A stretch of DNA of 64,000 nucleotides from Oryzisolibacter propanilivorax (GTDB taxonomy: Bacteria > Pseudomonadota > Gammaproteobacteria > Burkholderiales > Burkholderiaceae_C), in assembly GCF_900103645.1 (NCBI RefSeq), contig NZ_FNHP01000005.1, forward strand, positions 186,001 to 250,000, given 5' to 3'. How positions within the stretch are numbered: the stretch's first letter is position 1; the number at the start of each line of letters is the position of its first letter. Under the pieces are notes generated by a model, which did no database searches, was not told the DNA's origin, and saw only the letters and a list, made by a program, of their open reading frames with translations. A program made the translations under genes and the position numbers. Below, piece by piece: positions 1-10,015 of this stretch.

Positions 1-1032
1 ATGCAGCACGCCGCTATCGGCGAAGTGTCCCTGGCCGGCGGCGGCGCCGCACTCCTGCGCGGCGTGCTCCCACTCGGCCTCGGTCGGCAGGCGCGCGTCG
101 GCCCAGCGGGCGTAGGCGTCGGCCTCGAAGTACGACAGGTGCACCACCGGCCGCGCATCGGCCAGCGGCTGCGCGCCGGCCAGGGTGAACTCCTGCCAGC
201 CGCCGGCGCCGTCGGCGCGCCAGTACAGCGGCTGCTCCAGCTGCTGTGCACGGCGCCAGTCCCAGCCCTCGGCCAGCCACCACACCGGGTCGCGGTAGCC
301 GCCAGCGTCGATGAAGGCGCGGTATTCGGCGTTGGTGACCGGCCGCGTCGCCAGGTCGTAGGGCTGCAGCCACACCGGGTGGCGCGGCAGCTCGTTGTCG
401 AAGCAAAAGCCTGGGCCTTCATGGCCGATGTGTGCCAAGCCGGCGTCGAAATGGCGCCAGCGCAGCGGCGCGGCCGCCGCGTCGTGAGCCGGCCCGGGGG
501 CGTCCTGGTACGCCGGGCAGGCCGGGTGGCACGACAGCAGGTGCTTCACGTCGGTGGCGATCAGCTCCTGGTGCTGCTGCTCATGCTGCAGGCCCAGGGT
601 CAGCAGCGTGGCCAGCTCCGGGTCGTCGCCGCGCAGCTCCAGCAGCCGGCGCATGCGCGCATCGACCTGCCCGCGCCACTGGCGCACCGTAGCCAGGCCG
701 GGGCGTGTCAGCAGGCCGCGCTGCGGGCGCGGGTGCTGGCGGCCGACGCCCTGGTAGTAGGAGTTGAACAGCACGCGGAAATCAGCGTCAAATGGCGCGA
801 ACTGCGGCTCAAAGCGCTCCAGGATGAAGGTCTCGAAGAACCAGGTGGTGTGCGCCAGGTGCCATTTGACCGGGCTGGCATCGGGCATGGACTGGGCGCC
901 GCAGTCCTCGGGCGACAGCGGGCGCGCCAGCCGCTCGGTGGCGGCGCGCACGGCGGCGTAGCGCTCGGTGGCTGGCACGGCGCCAGGGGCCGGCGGGGCG
1001 TTCAAGGACAGGTCGTGGGCAGGCATGCGCAT
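1..1032 (-). CDS. egtB: Ergothioneine biosynthesis sulfoxide synthase EgtB (3' end outside window)
   Basis: Non-heme iron enzyme predicted to join the sulfur donor (gamma-glutamylcysteine or cysteine) to hercynine with O2. About 344 N-terminal residues are in the window and the frame is open at base 1. A DinB-like domain holds HLAHTTWFFE (residues 58-67) and HEQQHQE (150-156). H61, H150 and H154 fit the three-His iron site of EgtB. A formylglycine-generating-enzyme-like domain begins near residue 190, with NELPRHPVWL and PTEAEWEHAA. The start is the ATG at 1032, with an alternative two codons later; it lies 21 bases after egtD, so the two are probably one transcript. The related selenoneine synthase SenA has the same architecture. 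Adjacent egtD and no visible senB or senC favour EgtB, but sequence left of the window could change this. Confidence 0.85.
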   Translation of the reverse strand, partial: MRMPAHDLSLNAPPAPGAVPATERYAAVRAATERLARPLSPEDCGAQSMPDASPVKWHLAHTTWFFETFILERFEPQFAPFDADFRVLFNSYYQGVGRQHPRPQRGLLTRPGLATVRQWRGQVDARMRRLLELRGDDPELATLLTLGLQHEQQHQELIATDVKHLLSCHPACPAYQDAPGPAHDAAAAPLRWRHFDAGLAHIGHEGPGFCFDNELPRHPVWLQPYDLATRPVTNAEYRAFIDAGGYRDPVWWLAEGWDWRRAQQLEQPLYWRADGAGGWQEFTLAGAQPLADARPVVHLSYFEADAYARWADARLPTEAEWEHAAQECGAAAGQGHFADSGVLH

Positions 1033-1053
1033 GGCGATTCTCGGCAGGGATTC

Positions 1054-2088
1054 TCAAGCGCGGGCATGCACCAGCGCGTACCAGCCGCGCTCGTCGGTCC
1101 AGGCCTGTGGCGCGTGGAAACCGGCGCGCTGCAGCAGCGCGGTGAAGTCCGCCAGCGGGTACTTGTAGCTGTTCTCGGTGTGGATGCGCTCGCCGGCGGC
1201 GAAGTCGCGCCCGCCACCCGGCCAGCGCACGCGCTGCGGCCCGCACGCGGCCAGGTGCATCTCGATGCGCGAGGCGGTGGTGTTGAAGAACGCCTCGTGG
1301 CGCCACTGCTGCGGGTCGAAGTCGCTGCCGACCAGCCGGTTCACATGCGCCAGGATGTTGCGGTTGAACGCCGCGGTGACGCCGGAGTCGTCGTCGTAGG
1401 CGGCCTGCAGCACGGCCACGTCCTTGGGCAGGTCGATGCCGATCAGGATGCCGCCGGTGTCCTGCGCCTGCCCGCCCGCGCTGGCCAGCGTGTGCATGTG
1501 GCGCAGCAGCGCCAGCGCCATGTCGGGATCAAAGTTGCCGATGGACGAGCCGGGATAGAACACCAGCCGCTGCTGGCGCGCGATGTCGTCGGGCAGCTGC
1601 ACGCCGGCGGTGATGTCGCCGCCCACGGCGCGCGCGTCCAGCCCCGGCAGCTGCGCGCGCAGGCGCGCCACGGCGGCCTGCAAATAATCGGCCGAAATAT
1701 CCACGCCGACGAACTGGCGCGCGGCCAGCAGCCGGCACAGCACGCGCGCCTTCTCGCAGCTGCCGGCGCCGGGCTCGATGACCACCCCGCCCGCGCCCAC
1801 CGCCGCGCGGATGGCGCGCGCGTGGCGGCGCAGCACCGCGCGCTCGGTGCGCGTGGGGTAGTACTCCGGCAGCCGGGTGATGGCCTCGAACAGCTCGGAG
1901 CCATGCTGGTCGTAGAAGTACTTGGGCGACAGCCGTGCCTGTGGCTGCAGCAGGCCATGCAGGATCTGCGCGCGTTCCTGCGCGCCCGCCTCGGGCGGCA
2001 GCGCGGCCTGGCGGTGGTGCGCGGCGCCGGGCAGCGGGTGGGAATGGCGCATGGCGCCGGCGGCGGTGTGTGGGAGGGCGACAGGCAT
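1054..2088 (-). CDS. egtD: L-histidine N(alpha)-methyltransferase EgtD
   Basis: SAM-dependent enzyme that trimethylates histidine to hercynine, the first step of ergothioneine synthesis. The protein is 344 aa from the chosen ATG, close to the usual 320-330. It shows the family signatures SPKYFYDQHGSELFEAI near the N terminus, the SAM loop VVIEPGAGSCEKARVL, VGVDIS, the stretch FYPGSSIGNF, and HTENSYKY near the C terminus. The frame stays open upstream to 2226, but that stretch is Arg/Ala/Cys-rich and not family-like. I placed the start at MPVALPHTAAG (2088); MRHSHPLPG at 2052 is the alternative. The gene is followed immediately by egtB, a compact two-gene ergothioneine unit of the kind seen in many proteobacteria. 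Confidence 0.9.
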   Translation of the reverse strand: MPVALPHTAAGAMRHSHPLPGAAHHRQAALPPEAGAQERAQILHGLLQPQARLSPKYFYDQHGSELFEAITRLPEYYPTRTERAVLRRHARAIRAAVGAGGVVIEPGAGSCEKARVLCRLLAARQFVGVDISADYLQAAVARLRAQLPGLDARAVGGDITAGVQLPDDIARQQRLVFYPGSSIGNFDPDMALALLRHMHTLASAGGQAQDTGGILIGIDLPKDVAVLQAAYDDDSGVTAAFNRNILAHVNRLVGSDFDPQQWRHEAFFNTTASRIEMHLAACGPQRVRWPGGGRDFAAGERIHTENSYKYPLADFTALLQRAGFHAPQAWTDERGWYALVHARA

Positions 2089-2223
2089 CGGCGCAGCCTG
2101 CACGCGCGCCCCCGCGCGCGCCGCCGGCCAGGGCTGGCAGCGCCGGTAGGACAGCCGCGCGAGTTGCGCCCCGCCCCTTGCAGGGCGGCGCCAGCAGTGG
2201 CAGGCCGGCGGCTGCATTGCAAG

Positions 2224-2275
2224 CAAAAACTGCCTGCAGCCCTTATGAAAAAAGGATTGTCAGCTATCAAATCGA
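2224..2275 (-). repeat. Dispersed TAGCT-type repeat, copy 1
   Basis: Read on the minus strand: ATTTGATAGCTGACAATCC, then an A/T-rich centre, AAGGGCTGCAGGC and a T-run. It is intergenic between egtD and ompW. It matches the family seen at ten other sites: a TTTGATAGCTG head, a CCTTG/CAAGG inverted core, AGGCC, and a TTTG tail. Confidence 0.6.
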
Positions 2276-2287
2276 TACTTCACAGGC

Positions 2288-2316
2288 AAAAAAAGGCCGG
2301 TACCCCGGTACCGGCC
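2288..2316 (-). terminator. Rho-independent terminator of ompW
   Basis: Perfect inverted repeat GGCCGGTACC/GGTACCGGCC with a two-base loop. On the minus strand it is followed by seven T residues. It lies about 75 bases downstream of the ompW stop. Confidence 0.85.
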
Positions 2317-2388
2317 GATCCCACCATGAAGAGCCGCAGTGGCGCTGCGGCGTCTGCTCTCTCTTTTAGTTATGCGTATGGCGTGGCG

Positions 2389-3006
2389 TCAGAAGCGCCA
2401 GCCCAGACCGACACCGGCCAGCACCGGATCGACCTTGAAGGTGCCGACCTTGGCGCCGAACGAGTGCACGTCGGTGCTGATGTAGACCTTCTTCACGTCG
2501 AAGTTGAGGTACAGGTTCTTGGCCAGCGGGATGTCCACGCCAACCTGCAGCGCGCCGCCCCAGCTGTTCTTGTCGATGGACGGGCCCAGGGCGCCCTGCA
2601 CGGCGGAGTTGAAACGCACGCCGGAGAAGCGCGTGTAGTTGATGCCGGCGCCCACGTAGGGCTTGAAGCCGCCGAAGTTGGTGAAGTGGTACTGCGCCAG
2701 CAGCGTCGGCGGCAGGTGCTTGAGGCTGCCGATGTCGGCGCCAGCGGAGCGGATGGTCTGCTTCTGCGGATAGGTCAGGATCAGCTCGGCGGCGATGTTG
2801 GGCGTGAAGAAGTAGCTCACGTCCAGCTCGGGGATGAACTTGTTGTTGATCGACAGCGCCAGCGGTGTGCTGTCCTTGTTGGCGCTGTCCAGGTGCACCG
2901 CGCGCACGCGCACCATCAGCGGGCCCTCGGCGGCGGACTGCTGCGCGAAGGCAGCGCCAGAGGTCATTGCACAGAGGGCGGCCACGGCCAGCAGGGTCTT
3001 TTTCAT
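2389..3006 (-). CDS. ompW: OmpW family outer-membrane protein
   Basis: Small eight-stranded beta-barrel porin of 205 aa. Residues 1-21 are a signal peptide (MKKTLLAVAALCAMTSGAAFA, cut before QQ). The body has the OmpW pattern: PLMVRVRAVHLD at the mature N terminus, LSINNKFIPELDVSYFFTPN, LPPTLLAQYHF, KPYVGAGINYTRF, DIPLAKNLYLNFDVKKVYI, and a closing GVGLGWRF with the terminal Phe needed for BAM recognition. The frame extends upstream, but the start at MKKTLL is fixed by the signal peptide. Monocistronic, with its own terminator. OmpW proteins transport small hydrophobic compounds and are often redox- or stress-regulated; the substrate here is unknown. Confidence 0.92.
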   Translation of the reverse strand: MKKTLLAVAALCAMTSGAAFAQQSAAEGPLMVRVRAVHLDSANKDSTPLALSINNKFIPELDVSYFFTPNIAAELILTYPQKQTIRSAGADIGSLKHLPPTLLAQYHFTNFGGFKPYVGAGINYTRFSGVRFNSAVQGALGPSIDKNSWGGALQVGVDIPLAKNLYLNFDVKKVYISTDVHSFGAKVGTFKVDPVLAGVGLGWRF

Positions 3007-3123
3007 AACGCTCGTAGTTGTTCGTTGGACACGGGGACGGCCCCCGTGCAACGTATTAGGCCCACGAGCGAAATGGTCAAGTTTGCTCAGGATCAAGCTT
3101 TGCCGCAGTGTCAGTCCCGATGT

Positions 3124-4095
3124 TCAATGCGCGCCACGCAAGCGCTGCAGCGGCGTCCATACCGCCAGCACTGCGGCGCCCACCAGCGCGCCCACCAGCG
3201 CTTGCAGCAGATGCGGCACCAGGAAGGCCCACACCCCGCCCAGCGGCCAGCTGGCCACCGCCGCGCCCACGCCCTCCACCGCGTGCGCCAGCGCCGGAAT
3301 GCCGTGCACGATGATGCCGCCACCGACCAGGAACATAGCCGCCGTGCCGGCAATCGCCAGGCCTTTCATCAGCTTCGGCGCGGCGGCGATCAGCCAGCGG
3401 CCGACGCGTTGCGCCAGGGCGCCAGGGCGGCGCTCCAGCCACAGGCCCAGGTCGTCCAGCTTGACGATGGCCGCCACCAGGCCGTACACGCCGACCGTCA
3501 TGACCACGGCGATGGCCGCCAGCACGATGACCTGCTGCATGAAATCGGCCTGCGCCACGGTGCCCAGGGTGATGACGATGATTTCGGCCGACAGGATGAA
3601 ATCGGTGCGGATGGCGCCGCCGATCTTGGATTTCTCCATGCGCACCAGCTCGTCGGCCGTGCCGGCGCCGGGTGCCAGCGCCGCCTCGCTGACAGCGGCG
3701 GCATGCGGCTCCTCGTGGTGAAAGAGCTTCTCCACGCCCTCCAGGCACAGATAGGCGCCTCCCAGCATCAGCAGCGGCGTGATCGCCCAGGGCGCGAAGG
3801 CGCTGATCAGCAGCGCCGTGGGCACCAGGATGGCCTTGTTCACCAGCGAGCCGCGCGCCACCGCCCAGACCACGGGCAGCTCGCGCTCGGCGCGCACGCC
3901 GCTGACCTGCTCGGCGTTCAGCGCCAGGTCGTCGCCCAGCACGCTGGCGGTCTTCTGCGCCGCCACCTTGGTCATCACCGACACGTCGTCGGCCATGGCG
4001 ATGCTCTTGCGCGCGGCGATCTTGGACATCAGCGCCACGTCGTCGAGGATGGTGGCAATGTCGTCGAGCAAGGTCAGAAGGCTGGCGCCGGCCAT
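3124..4095 (-). CDS. DUF808 (YedI-like) inner-membrane protein
   Basis: 323-aa polytopic membrane protein that matches the DUF808/YedI family by its N terminus, [20 protein letters not shown], followed by [19 protein letters not shown] and [20 protein letters not shown]. Several hydrophobic helices follow (about residues 80-120, 165-235 and 245-320), including [20 protein letters not shown] and [15 protein letters not shown]. No biochemical role is established for the family. The start at 4095 gives the conserved family N terminus; the upstream reading is not family-like. It is divergent from the MarC-like gene, with 194 bases between the starts. Confidence 0.88.
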   Translation of the reverse strand: MAGASLLTLLDDIATILDDVALMSKIAARKSIAMADDVSVMTKVAAQKTASVLGDDLALNAEQVSGVRAERELPVVWAVARGSLVNKAILVPTALLISAFAPWAITPLLMLGGAYLCLEGVEKLFHHEEPHAAAVSEAALAPGAGTADELVRMEKSKIGGAIRTDFILSAEIIVITLGTVAQADFMQQVIVLAAIAVVMTVGVYGLVAAIVKLDDLGLWLERRPGALAQRVGRWLIAAAPKLMKGLAIAGTAAMFLVGGGIIVHGIPALAHAVEGVGAAVASWPLGGVWAFLVPHLLQALVGALVGAAVLAVWTPLQRLRGAH

Positions 4096-4289
4096 GGGGA
4101 GTCGCTTTCGGGTTGGAACAGGTGCGCCATTGTCGGGACGAAACCCGGGCCGCCGCTGTCGGACGCAGGCGCCAGGCAGGTGGGAGATTGCCGGCCCCGG
4201 CCGACGCCGGCCGCGCATGCGGATGGCATCATGAACTGCGGCCACCGCGCCGCGCGACGCTCTCGCCTTCTGCCCTTGCCCGCCGCCTC

Positions 4290-4982
4290 ATGGATTTTGT
4301 CGACCTGCTCTTCGCCTTCGCCCGCAGCCTGCTGTTCGCCATGGCCGGTGTGCTGCCCATCATCAATCCGGTGGCCTCGGCGCCGGTCTTCGTCAGCCTG
4401 ACGCGCGCGCTGGACGAGCCCACGCGCGAGCAGCTGGCGCGGCGCGTGGGCAAGAACGCGGCGCTGCTGCTGGCGGCCGCCATGGTGCTGGGCTCGTTCG
4501 TGCTGGACCTGTTCGGCATCTCGCTGCCGGTGGTGCGCGTGGCCGGTGGGGTGATCGTGGCCTATAACGCCTGGCTGCTGCTGAACGCCCAGCCGCCCGG
4601 CGAGGACGACAAGGCGCAGATGGCGCAGACCTTCACCGCGGCCAACGTGGAGCGCAACTCGTTCTACCCGATGACTTTCCCGCTGACCTGCGGCCCCGGC
4701 GCGCTGGCCGCCGCCATCGCCGTGGGCGCCAGCCTGAAGACGCGCCAGGTGACGCTGGCCGTCGCCAATCTGGCCGGCGGCCTGGTGGCGATGCTGCTGA
4801 TCGGCGTGCTGATCGCGCTGCTGTTCCGCTACGCCCCCCGGCTGGTGCGCCGCCTCGGCGAGGTCGGGCAAATCGTGTTCCTGCGCATCATGTCGTTCAT
4901 GGTGCTGTGCGTGGGCGTGCAGATCATCTGGGAGGGCGTGCGCGCCCTGCTGCTCAGCGTGCTGCCCGCCGCCGCCGCGTGA
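4290..4982 (+). CDS. MarC family integral membrane protein
   Basis: 230-aa protein with six predicted membrane segments, typical of MarC/YchE/YhgN. It has FAMAGVLPIINPVASAPVF at residues 14-32 (the NP motif in the first helix), GVIVAYNAWLLL, NSFYPMTFPLTCGPGALAAAI with the conserved PLTxGPG, and a C-terminal helix RIMSFMVLCVGVQIIWEGV. The start codon at 4290 is the Met immediately before the first helix; the frame upstream is Arg/Pro-rich and unlike the family. Despite its name, the family has no proven role in antibiotic resistance and its function is unknown. It converges on purL, with six bases between the stop codons and no visible hairpin terminator. Confidence 0.88.
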   Translation: MDFVDLLFAFARSLLFAMAGVLPIINPVASAPVFVSLTRALDEPTREQLARRVGKNAALLLAAAMVLGSFVLDLFGISLPVVRVAGGVIVAYNAWLLLNAQPPGEDDKAQMAQTFTAANVERNSFYPMTFPLTCGPGALAAAIAVGASLKTRQVTLAVANLAGGLVAMLLIGVLIALLFRYAPRLVRRLGEVGQIVFLRIMSFMVLCVGVQIIWEGVRALLLSVLPAAAA

Positions 4983-4988
4983 ACCGGC

Positions 4989-7900
4989 TCAACCCACCCA
5001 GCGGCGCGCGTTGCGCCACAGGCGCATCCACGGGCTGAAGGCGTCCAGCCCGCCTGTCGCAGCCAGGTCGGTCCAGCTCATCTGCAGGTTGCGCAGCACC
5101 CGTTCGGGGTGAGGCATCAGCGCGGTGAAACGCCCGTCGGCGGTGGTCACGCCGGTCAGGCCGCCGGCGCTGCCGTTGGGGTTCAGCGGATAGCGCTCGG
5201 TCGGCTGGCCGTGGTGGTCGACGTAGCGCAGCGCGCCCATCGCCCGCTCGGCATTGCCGCGCCACTGGAAGTTGGCATACCCCTCGCCGTGCGAGACCAC
5301 GATGGGCAGGCGCGTGCCGGCCATGCCGGCGAAGAACAGGCTGGGCGAGTCCAGCACCTCGACCTGGGACAACCGCGCCTCGAAGCGGTGGCTCTGGTTG
5401 GTGGTGAAGCGCGGCCAGTCCTGCGCGCCGGGGATGATGTCGGCGAGCTCGGCGAACATCTGGCAGCCGTTGCACACGCCCAGGCCGAAGGTGTCGCCGC
5501 GCGCGAAGAACTGCTGGAACTGCTCGGACAGGCGCGGGTTGAAGGTGATCGAGCGCGCCCAGCCGATGCCGGCGCCCAGCGTGTCGCCGTAGCTGAAGCC
5601 GCCACAGGCGACGATGCCGGTGAACTGCGCCAGGTCGGCGCGGCCGGCCTGCAGGTCGCTCATGTGCACGTCGTGCGCCTCGAAGCCGGCCTCGGTGAAG
5701 GCCCAGGCCATCTCGACGTGCGAGTTCACGCCCTGCTCGCGCAGCACGGCCACGCGCGGACGCGCGAGGTTCAGATAGGGGGCCGCCACATCCTCGGCCG
5801 GGTCGAACGTCAGGTGCACGTGCAGGCCGGGGTCCTGCGGGTCGCCGGCGGCGGCATGCTCCTGGTCGGCGCAGTCGGGGTTGTCGCGCTGCTGGCAGAT
5901 CTTCCAGCTCACGGCGTCCCAGACCTGGTGCAGGTCGGCCAGCGGCGCGGCAAAGATCTTTTTGGCGTCGCGCCAGACCTGCAACTGGCCCTTGCCCTCA
6001 TCCATGCTGCAGCCGGCCGGGCGCGTCTTGCCGACGAAGTGGCTGCAGGCCGACAGGCCGTGCGCGCGCAGCACCTGCATGGCTTGGTTGCGCTCGGCCG
6101 TGCGCACCTGCAGCAGCACGCCGAGCTCCTCGTTGAACAGCGCGCGCAGGGTCAGCTCCTCGCGCCGTCCGCTGACCTGTTGCGCCCAGTTCTTGGCGTC
6201 GCCGGTTTCCATCCGGCTGTCGCTGATGCCGTCGCCCTCGGTGACCAGCATGTCGATGTTCAGCGCCACGCCGACATGGCCGGCAAACGCCATCTCGGCG
6301 GCCGCCGCCAGCAGGCCGCCGTCGCTGCGGTCGTGGTAGGCCAGCAGCAGGCCCTGGGCGCGCAGGTCGTTCACGGCGGCCACCAGGCGCACCAAGTCCT
6401 GCGGGTCGTCCAGGTCGGGCACGGCGCCGCCGTCCTGCGCCAAGGTCTGCGCCAGGATGGATCCGCCCATGCGCATGCGCCCGCGCGACAGGTCGATCAG
6501 CACCAGCGTGGTGTCGGCCTCCTGCGAGTCGAGCTGCGGGGTGAGCGTGCCGCGCACATCGGGCAGCGTGGCGAACGCCGTGACGATCAGGCTGACGGGC
6601 GACGTGACCTGGTGCTGCGCGCCGCTGTCGTCCGTCCACTGCGTGCGCATCGACAGGCTGTCCTTGCCCACCGGAATCGAGATGCCGAGTTGCGGGCACA
6701 GCTCCATGCCCACCGCGCGCACCGTGTCGTACAGCGCCGCGTCCTCGCCGGGCTCGCCGCAGGCAGCCATCCAGTTGGCCGAGAGCTTGACGCGCGGCAG
6801 CGCGATGGGCGCGGCCAGCAGGTTGGTAATGCTTTCCGCCACCGCCATGCGGCCGGACGCAGGGGCATCCAGCGCCGCCAGCGGCGTGCGCTCGCCCATG
6901 GCGAAGGCCTCGCCGGCGTGGCCGGCATGGTCGGCCAGCGTCACCGCCACGTCGGCCACCGGCACCTGCCAAGGGCCGACCATCTGGTCGCGGTGCGTCA
7001 GGCCGCCGACGCTGCGGTCGCCGATGGTGACCAGGAAGCGCTTGGATGCCACCGTCGGGTGCGCCAGCACGTCGATCACCGCCTGCTGCAGCGCCACGCC
7101 GTCCACATCCAGCGGCGCCGCCTGGCGCGCCACGCGCTGCACGTCGCGGTGCATGCGCGGGGGCTTGCCCAGCAGCACGTCCATGGGCATGTCCACCGGC
7201 AGGCGCTGGTCGCTTGGCGCGGCGGTGTCTTCGAGCACCAGCTGGCGCTCGTCGGTGGCGGTGCCGATGACGGCGAACGGGCAGCGCTCGCGCTCGCAGA
7301 ACGCGGTGAACTGCGCCAGCGACGCGGGCGCGATGGCCAGCACGTAGCGCTCCTGGCTTTCGTTGCTCCAGATTTCCTTCGGTGCCAGGCCCGATTCCTC
7401 CAGCGGAATGGCGCGCAGGTCGAAACGCGCGCCGCGGCCGGCGTCGTTCACCAGTTCCGGGAAGGCGTTGGACAGGCCGCCCGCGCCCACGTCATGGATC
7501 GCCAGGATCGGGTTGCCTTCGCCCAGCGCCGCGCAGTGGTTGATGACCTCCTGCGCGCGCCGCTCGATCTCGGGATTGCCGCGCTGCACCGAGTCGAAGT
7601 CCAGCTCGGCAGCGTTGGTGCCGCTGGCCAGCGAGCTGGCCGCGCCGCCGCCCATGCCGATGCGCATGCCGGGCCCGCCCAGCTGGATCAGCAGCGTGCC
7701 GGTGGGAAACTGGATCTTGTGGGTGAGGCGGGCGTCGATGCTGCCCAGGCCGCCAGCGATCATGATGGGCTTGTGGTAGCCGCGCAGCACGCCGTCCACC
7801 TGCTGCTCGTACTCGCGGAAGTAACCCGTCAGATTGGGCCGGCCGAACTCGTTGTTGAACGCCGCGCCGCCCAGCGGGCCCTCGGTCATGATCTGCAGCG

Positions 7901-9008
7901 CGCTGGCGATGTGCGCCGGCCGGCCGACCTCGCTGCCCCACAGCTTCGACACCGTAAAGCCGGTCAGCCCGGCCTTCGGCTTCGAGCCCCGGCCGGTGGC
8001 GCCCTCGTCGCGGATCTCGCCGCCGGCACCGGTGGACGCACCCGGGAACGGCGAGATCGCCGTCGGGTGGTTGTGCGTCTCGACCTTCATCAGCACGTGC
8101 TGCAGCACACTCTCTTTTTGATAGCTGGAGGCCGTTGATCCATCAGGTCTTGCGGCACTTTTGGCTACAAACTGCTGGACCTGACTGCCTTCCATGACGG
8201 AGGCATTGTCGGCGTAGGCGACGATGGTGTGCTGGGGCGAGCTGGCCTCGGTGTGGCGGATCATGCCGAACAGGCTCTTGTCCTGCGGCGCGCCGTCGAT
8301 GGTGAACTGGGCGTTGAAGATCTTGTGCCGGCAGTGCTCGCTGTTGGCCTGGGCGAACATCATCAGTTCGACGTCGGTGGGGTTGCGGCCCAGGCGGGTG
8401 AAGGCGTCCACCAGGTAGTCGATCTCGTCGTCCGCCAGCGCCAGGCCCCAGGCGGTGTTGGCCTGCTGCAGCGCCGCGCGGCCGCCGGCCAGCACGTCGA
8501 CGAAAGCCATGGGCGCGGCCTGCAGCTCGGTGAACAGCTGCTCGGCCTCGTGCACGCCGGACACCACCGACTCGGTCATGCGATCGTGCAACAGCGCGGC
8601 GATCTGCTGCAGCTGCTCGCGCGCGAGCTCGGGCGCGCCGCCCAGCAGGCCGCCTTTCAGGCTGATGCGGTATTCGGTGATGCGCTCGACGCGGCGCACG
8701 GCCAGGCCACAGTTGTGCGCGATGTCGGTGGCTTTAGAGGCCCAGGGCGACACAGTGCCCAGTCGCGGCGTGACGTACAGCGCCGGGCCGTCCTGTGGAC
8801 CGGCGTAGGGCTCGCCGTAGCTCAGCAGCGCCGCCAGGCGTGTGCGGCTGGCGGCGTCGGGCGCCGCGTCCTGCGCCACCAGGTGCACGAAACGTGCGGC
8901 GATGCCCGTGATCTTCGGATGGATGGCCGCCAGTGCCGGCAGCAGTTGCCGGGCGCGAAGCGGGGTCAGGGCATTGCCGCCCTCGAACGAAGTGATGTGC
9001 AAGGTCAC
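4989..9008 (-). CDS. purL: Phosphoribosylformylglycinamidine synthase
   Basis: Fourth step of de novo purine synthesis: FGAR + glutamine + ATP to FGAM. It is the single-chain large form, 1339 aa from the chosen GTG. The order is N-terminal PurS-like domain, synthase halves with [27 protein letters not shown] and [11 protein letters not shown], then a C-terminal glutamine amidotransferase with GVCNGCQMF (nucleophile Cys near residue 1182) and PHPERV. The frame is open to an ATG at 9062, but the residues between are not family-like. GTG at 9008 ([15 protein letters not shown]) matches the usual start; neither site has a strong ribosome-binding site. A dispersed repeat is translated inside the gene at 8111-8171 and encodes [20 protein letters not shown] just before the conserved MKVETHNHP. 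Confidence 0.96.
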   Translation of the reverse strand: MTLHITSFEGGNALTPLRARQLLPALAAIHPKITGIAARFVHLVAQDAAPDAASRTRLAALLSYGEPYAGPQDGPALYVTPRLGTVSPWASKATDIAHNCGLAVRRVERITEYRISLKGGLLGGAPELAREQLQQIAALLHDRMTESVVSGVHEAEQLFTELQAAPMAFVDVLAGGRAALQQANTAWGLALADDEIDYLVDAFTRLGRNPTDVELMMFAQANSEHCRHKIFNAQFTIDGAPQDKSLFGMIRHTEASSPQHTIVAYADNASVMEGSQVQQFVAKSAARPDGSTASSYQKESVLQHVLMKVETHNHPTAISPFPGASTGAGGEIRDEGATGRGSKPKAGLTGFTVSKLWGSEVGRPAHIASALQIMTEGPLGGAAFNNEFGRPNLTGYFREYEQQVDGVLRGYHKPIMIAGGLGSIDARLTHKIQFPTGTLLIQLGGPGMRIGMGGGAASSLASGTNAAELDFDSVQRGNPEIERRAQEVINHCAALGEGNPILAIHDVGAGGLSNAFPELVNDAGRGARFDLRAIPLEESGLAPKEIWSNESQERYVLAIAPASLAQFTAFCERERCPFAVIGTATDERQLVLEDTAAPSDQRLPVDMPMDVLLGKPPRMHRDVQRVARQAAPLDVDGVALQQAVIDVLAHPTVASKRFLVTIGDRSVGGLTHRDQMVGPWQVPVADVAVTLADHAGHAGEAFAMGERTPLAALDAPASGRMAVAESITNLLAAPIALPRVKLSANWMAACGEPGEDAALYDTVRAVGMELCPQLGISIPVGKDSLSMRTQWTDDSGAQHQVTSPVSLIVTAFATLPDVRGTLTPQLDSQEADTTLVLIDLSRGRMRMGGSILAQTLAQDGGAVPDLDDPQDLVRLVAAVNDLRAQGLLLAYHDRSDGGLLAAAAEMAFAGHVGVALNIDMLVTEGDGISDSRMETGDAKNWAQQVSGRREELTLRALFNEELGVLLQVRTAERNQAMQVLRAHGLSACSHFVGKTRPAGCSMDEGKGQLQVWRDAKKIFAAPLADLHQVWDAVSWKICQQRDNPDCADQEHAAAGDPQDPGLHVHLTFDPAEDVAAPYLNLARPRVAVLREQGVNSHVEMAWAFTEAGFEAHDVHMSDLQAGRADLAQFTGIVACGGFSYGDTLGAGIGWARSITFNPRLSEQFQQFFARGDTFGLGVCNGCQMFAELADIIPGAQDWPRFTTNQSHRFEARLSQVEVLDSPSLFFAGMAGTRLPIVVSHGEGYANFQWRGNAERAMGALRYVDHHGQPTERYPLNPNGSAGGLTGVTTADGRFTALMPHPERVLRNLQMSWTDLAATGGLDAFSPWMRLWRNARRWVG
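8111..8171 (+). repeat. Dispersed TAGCT-type repeat, copy 2 (inside purL)
   Basis: Reads CTCTTTTTGATAGCTGGAGG, a GATCCATC centre, then CAGGTCTTGCGGCACTTTTG. It lies antisense within the purL coding frame, in a linker between SVMEGSQV and the catalytic MKVETHNHP block. It introduces no stop codon. Confidence 0.6.
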
Positions 9009-9168
9009 GGTAGCGGCCTGTGTGGTGGGCGGGCGCGAAGCGCGAGAGAGGCCCGGGGGCATCCGTGGCCGCTGACTGGGGCCGCAGTGCCCGGCCGGGC
9101 GGTTGGCTGGGAACCCGGCATTTTAAGCAATCGCACCGGGAGAAACCCTGGGTGGGATAATTTGCGCC

Positions 9169-9984
9169 ATGACTTCGACTCCGAAAGACGCGCAGGGCAT
9201 CGCCGGCATGCGCGAGGCCGGGCGCCTCGCCTCCGAGGTGCTGGACGCCATCACCCCGCACATCCGGCCTGGCATGACGACCAACGACGTGGACCGCCTG
9301 GCCGCCGAATGCATGGCACGCCAGGGCACGCGCTCGGCCACTCTGGGCTACCAGCCCCCGGGCTACCCGCCCTACCCCAAGTCGCTGTGCACGTCGGTCA
9401 ACAACGTGGTCTGCCACGGCATTCCGAACGACAAGCCCTTGAAGAAGGGCGACATCATGAACGTGGACGTCACCGTCATCACCCCGGAAGGCTGGTACGG
9501 CGACACCAGCCGCATGTTCCTGATCGGCGAGGTGTCGATCGCCGCGCGCCGGCTGTGCCAGCTCACCTACGAGTCGATGTGGCTGGGCATCCAGCAGGTC
9601 AAGCCGGGCGCGCGCCTGGGCGATATCGGCCATGCCATCCAGAAGTTCGCCGAAGGCCACGGCCTGTCGGTGGTGCGCGAGTTCTGCGGCCACGGCATCG
9701 GCGACAAGTTCCACGAGGAGCCGCAGATCCTGCACTACGGCCGTCCCGGCACCGGCGAGGCGCTGGAGCCGGGCATGACCTTCACCATCGAGCCGATGCT
9801 CAACATCGGCCGGCGCGAGGTCAAGGAACACGGCAACGACGGCTGGACCATCGTTACCAAGGACCACAGCCTGTCGGCGCAGTGGGAGCACACAGTGCTG
9901 GTGACCGAGACCGGCTTCGAGGTGCTGACCCTCTCGGACGGCTATCCGGCGCTGCCGCCTTTCGTCGGCGCCACCACCACCTGA
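9169..9984 (+). CDS. map: Type I methionine aminopeptidase
   Basis: Removes the initiator Met from nascent proteins; cytoplasmic dinuclear metallopeptidase of 271 aa (family about 265). The metal ligands are visible: Asp in MNVDVTVI, Asp in GWYGDTSR, His in [13 protein letters not shown], Glu in FTIEPML, and Glu in [10 protein letters not shown]. The substrate His is in VCHGIPN. The N-terminal [17 protein letters not shown] is typical of the family. It is divergent from purL. The upstream stretch GGGATAATTTGCGCC before the ATG contains a possible -10 element. glnD begins 31 bases after its stop, so the two are probably co-transcribed. Confidence 0.96.
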   Translation: MTSTPKDAQGIAGMREAGRLASEVLDAITPHIRPGMTTNDVDRLAAECMARQGTRSATLGYQPPGYPPYPKSLCTSVNNVVCHGIPNDKPLKKGDIMNVDVTVITPEGWYGDTSRMFLIGEVSIAARRLCQLTYESMWLGIQQVKPGARLGDIGHAIQKFAEGHGLSVVREFCGHGIGDKFHEEPQILHYGRPGTGEALEPGMTFTIEPMLNIGRREVKEHGNDGWTIVTKDHSLSAQWEHTVLVTETGFEVLTLSDGYPALPPFVGATTT

Positions 9985-10015
9985 CGCAGCCGCCTTCCGG
10001 CGCACCGCGCATGCC

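Noticed and set aside
1-4401. Open plus-strand frame of more than 1400 codons
   Set aside because: It is antisense to egtB, egtD, ompW and the DUF808 gene and has low-complexity His/Gln/Arg/Ala composition; it is a product of GC-rich codon use.
5109-8138. Long plus-strand frame opposite purL
   Set aside because: Shadow of purL; no domain-like sequence and no ribosome-binding site.
8111-8171. Possible frameshift or pseudogene of purL at the repeat
   Set aside because: The frame is continuous and both flanks keep conserved PurL motifs.
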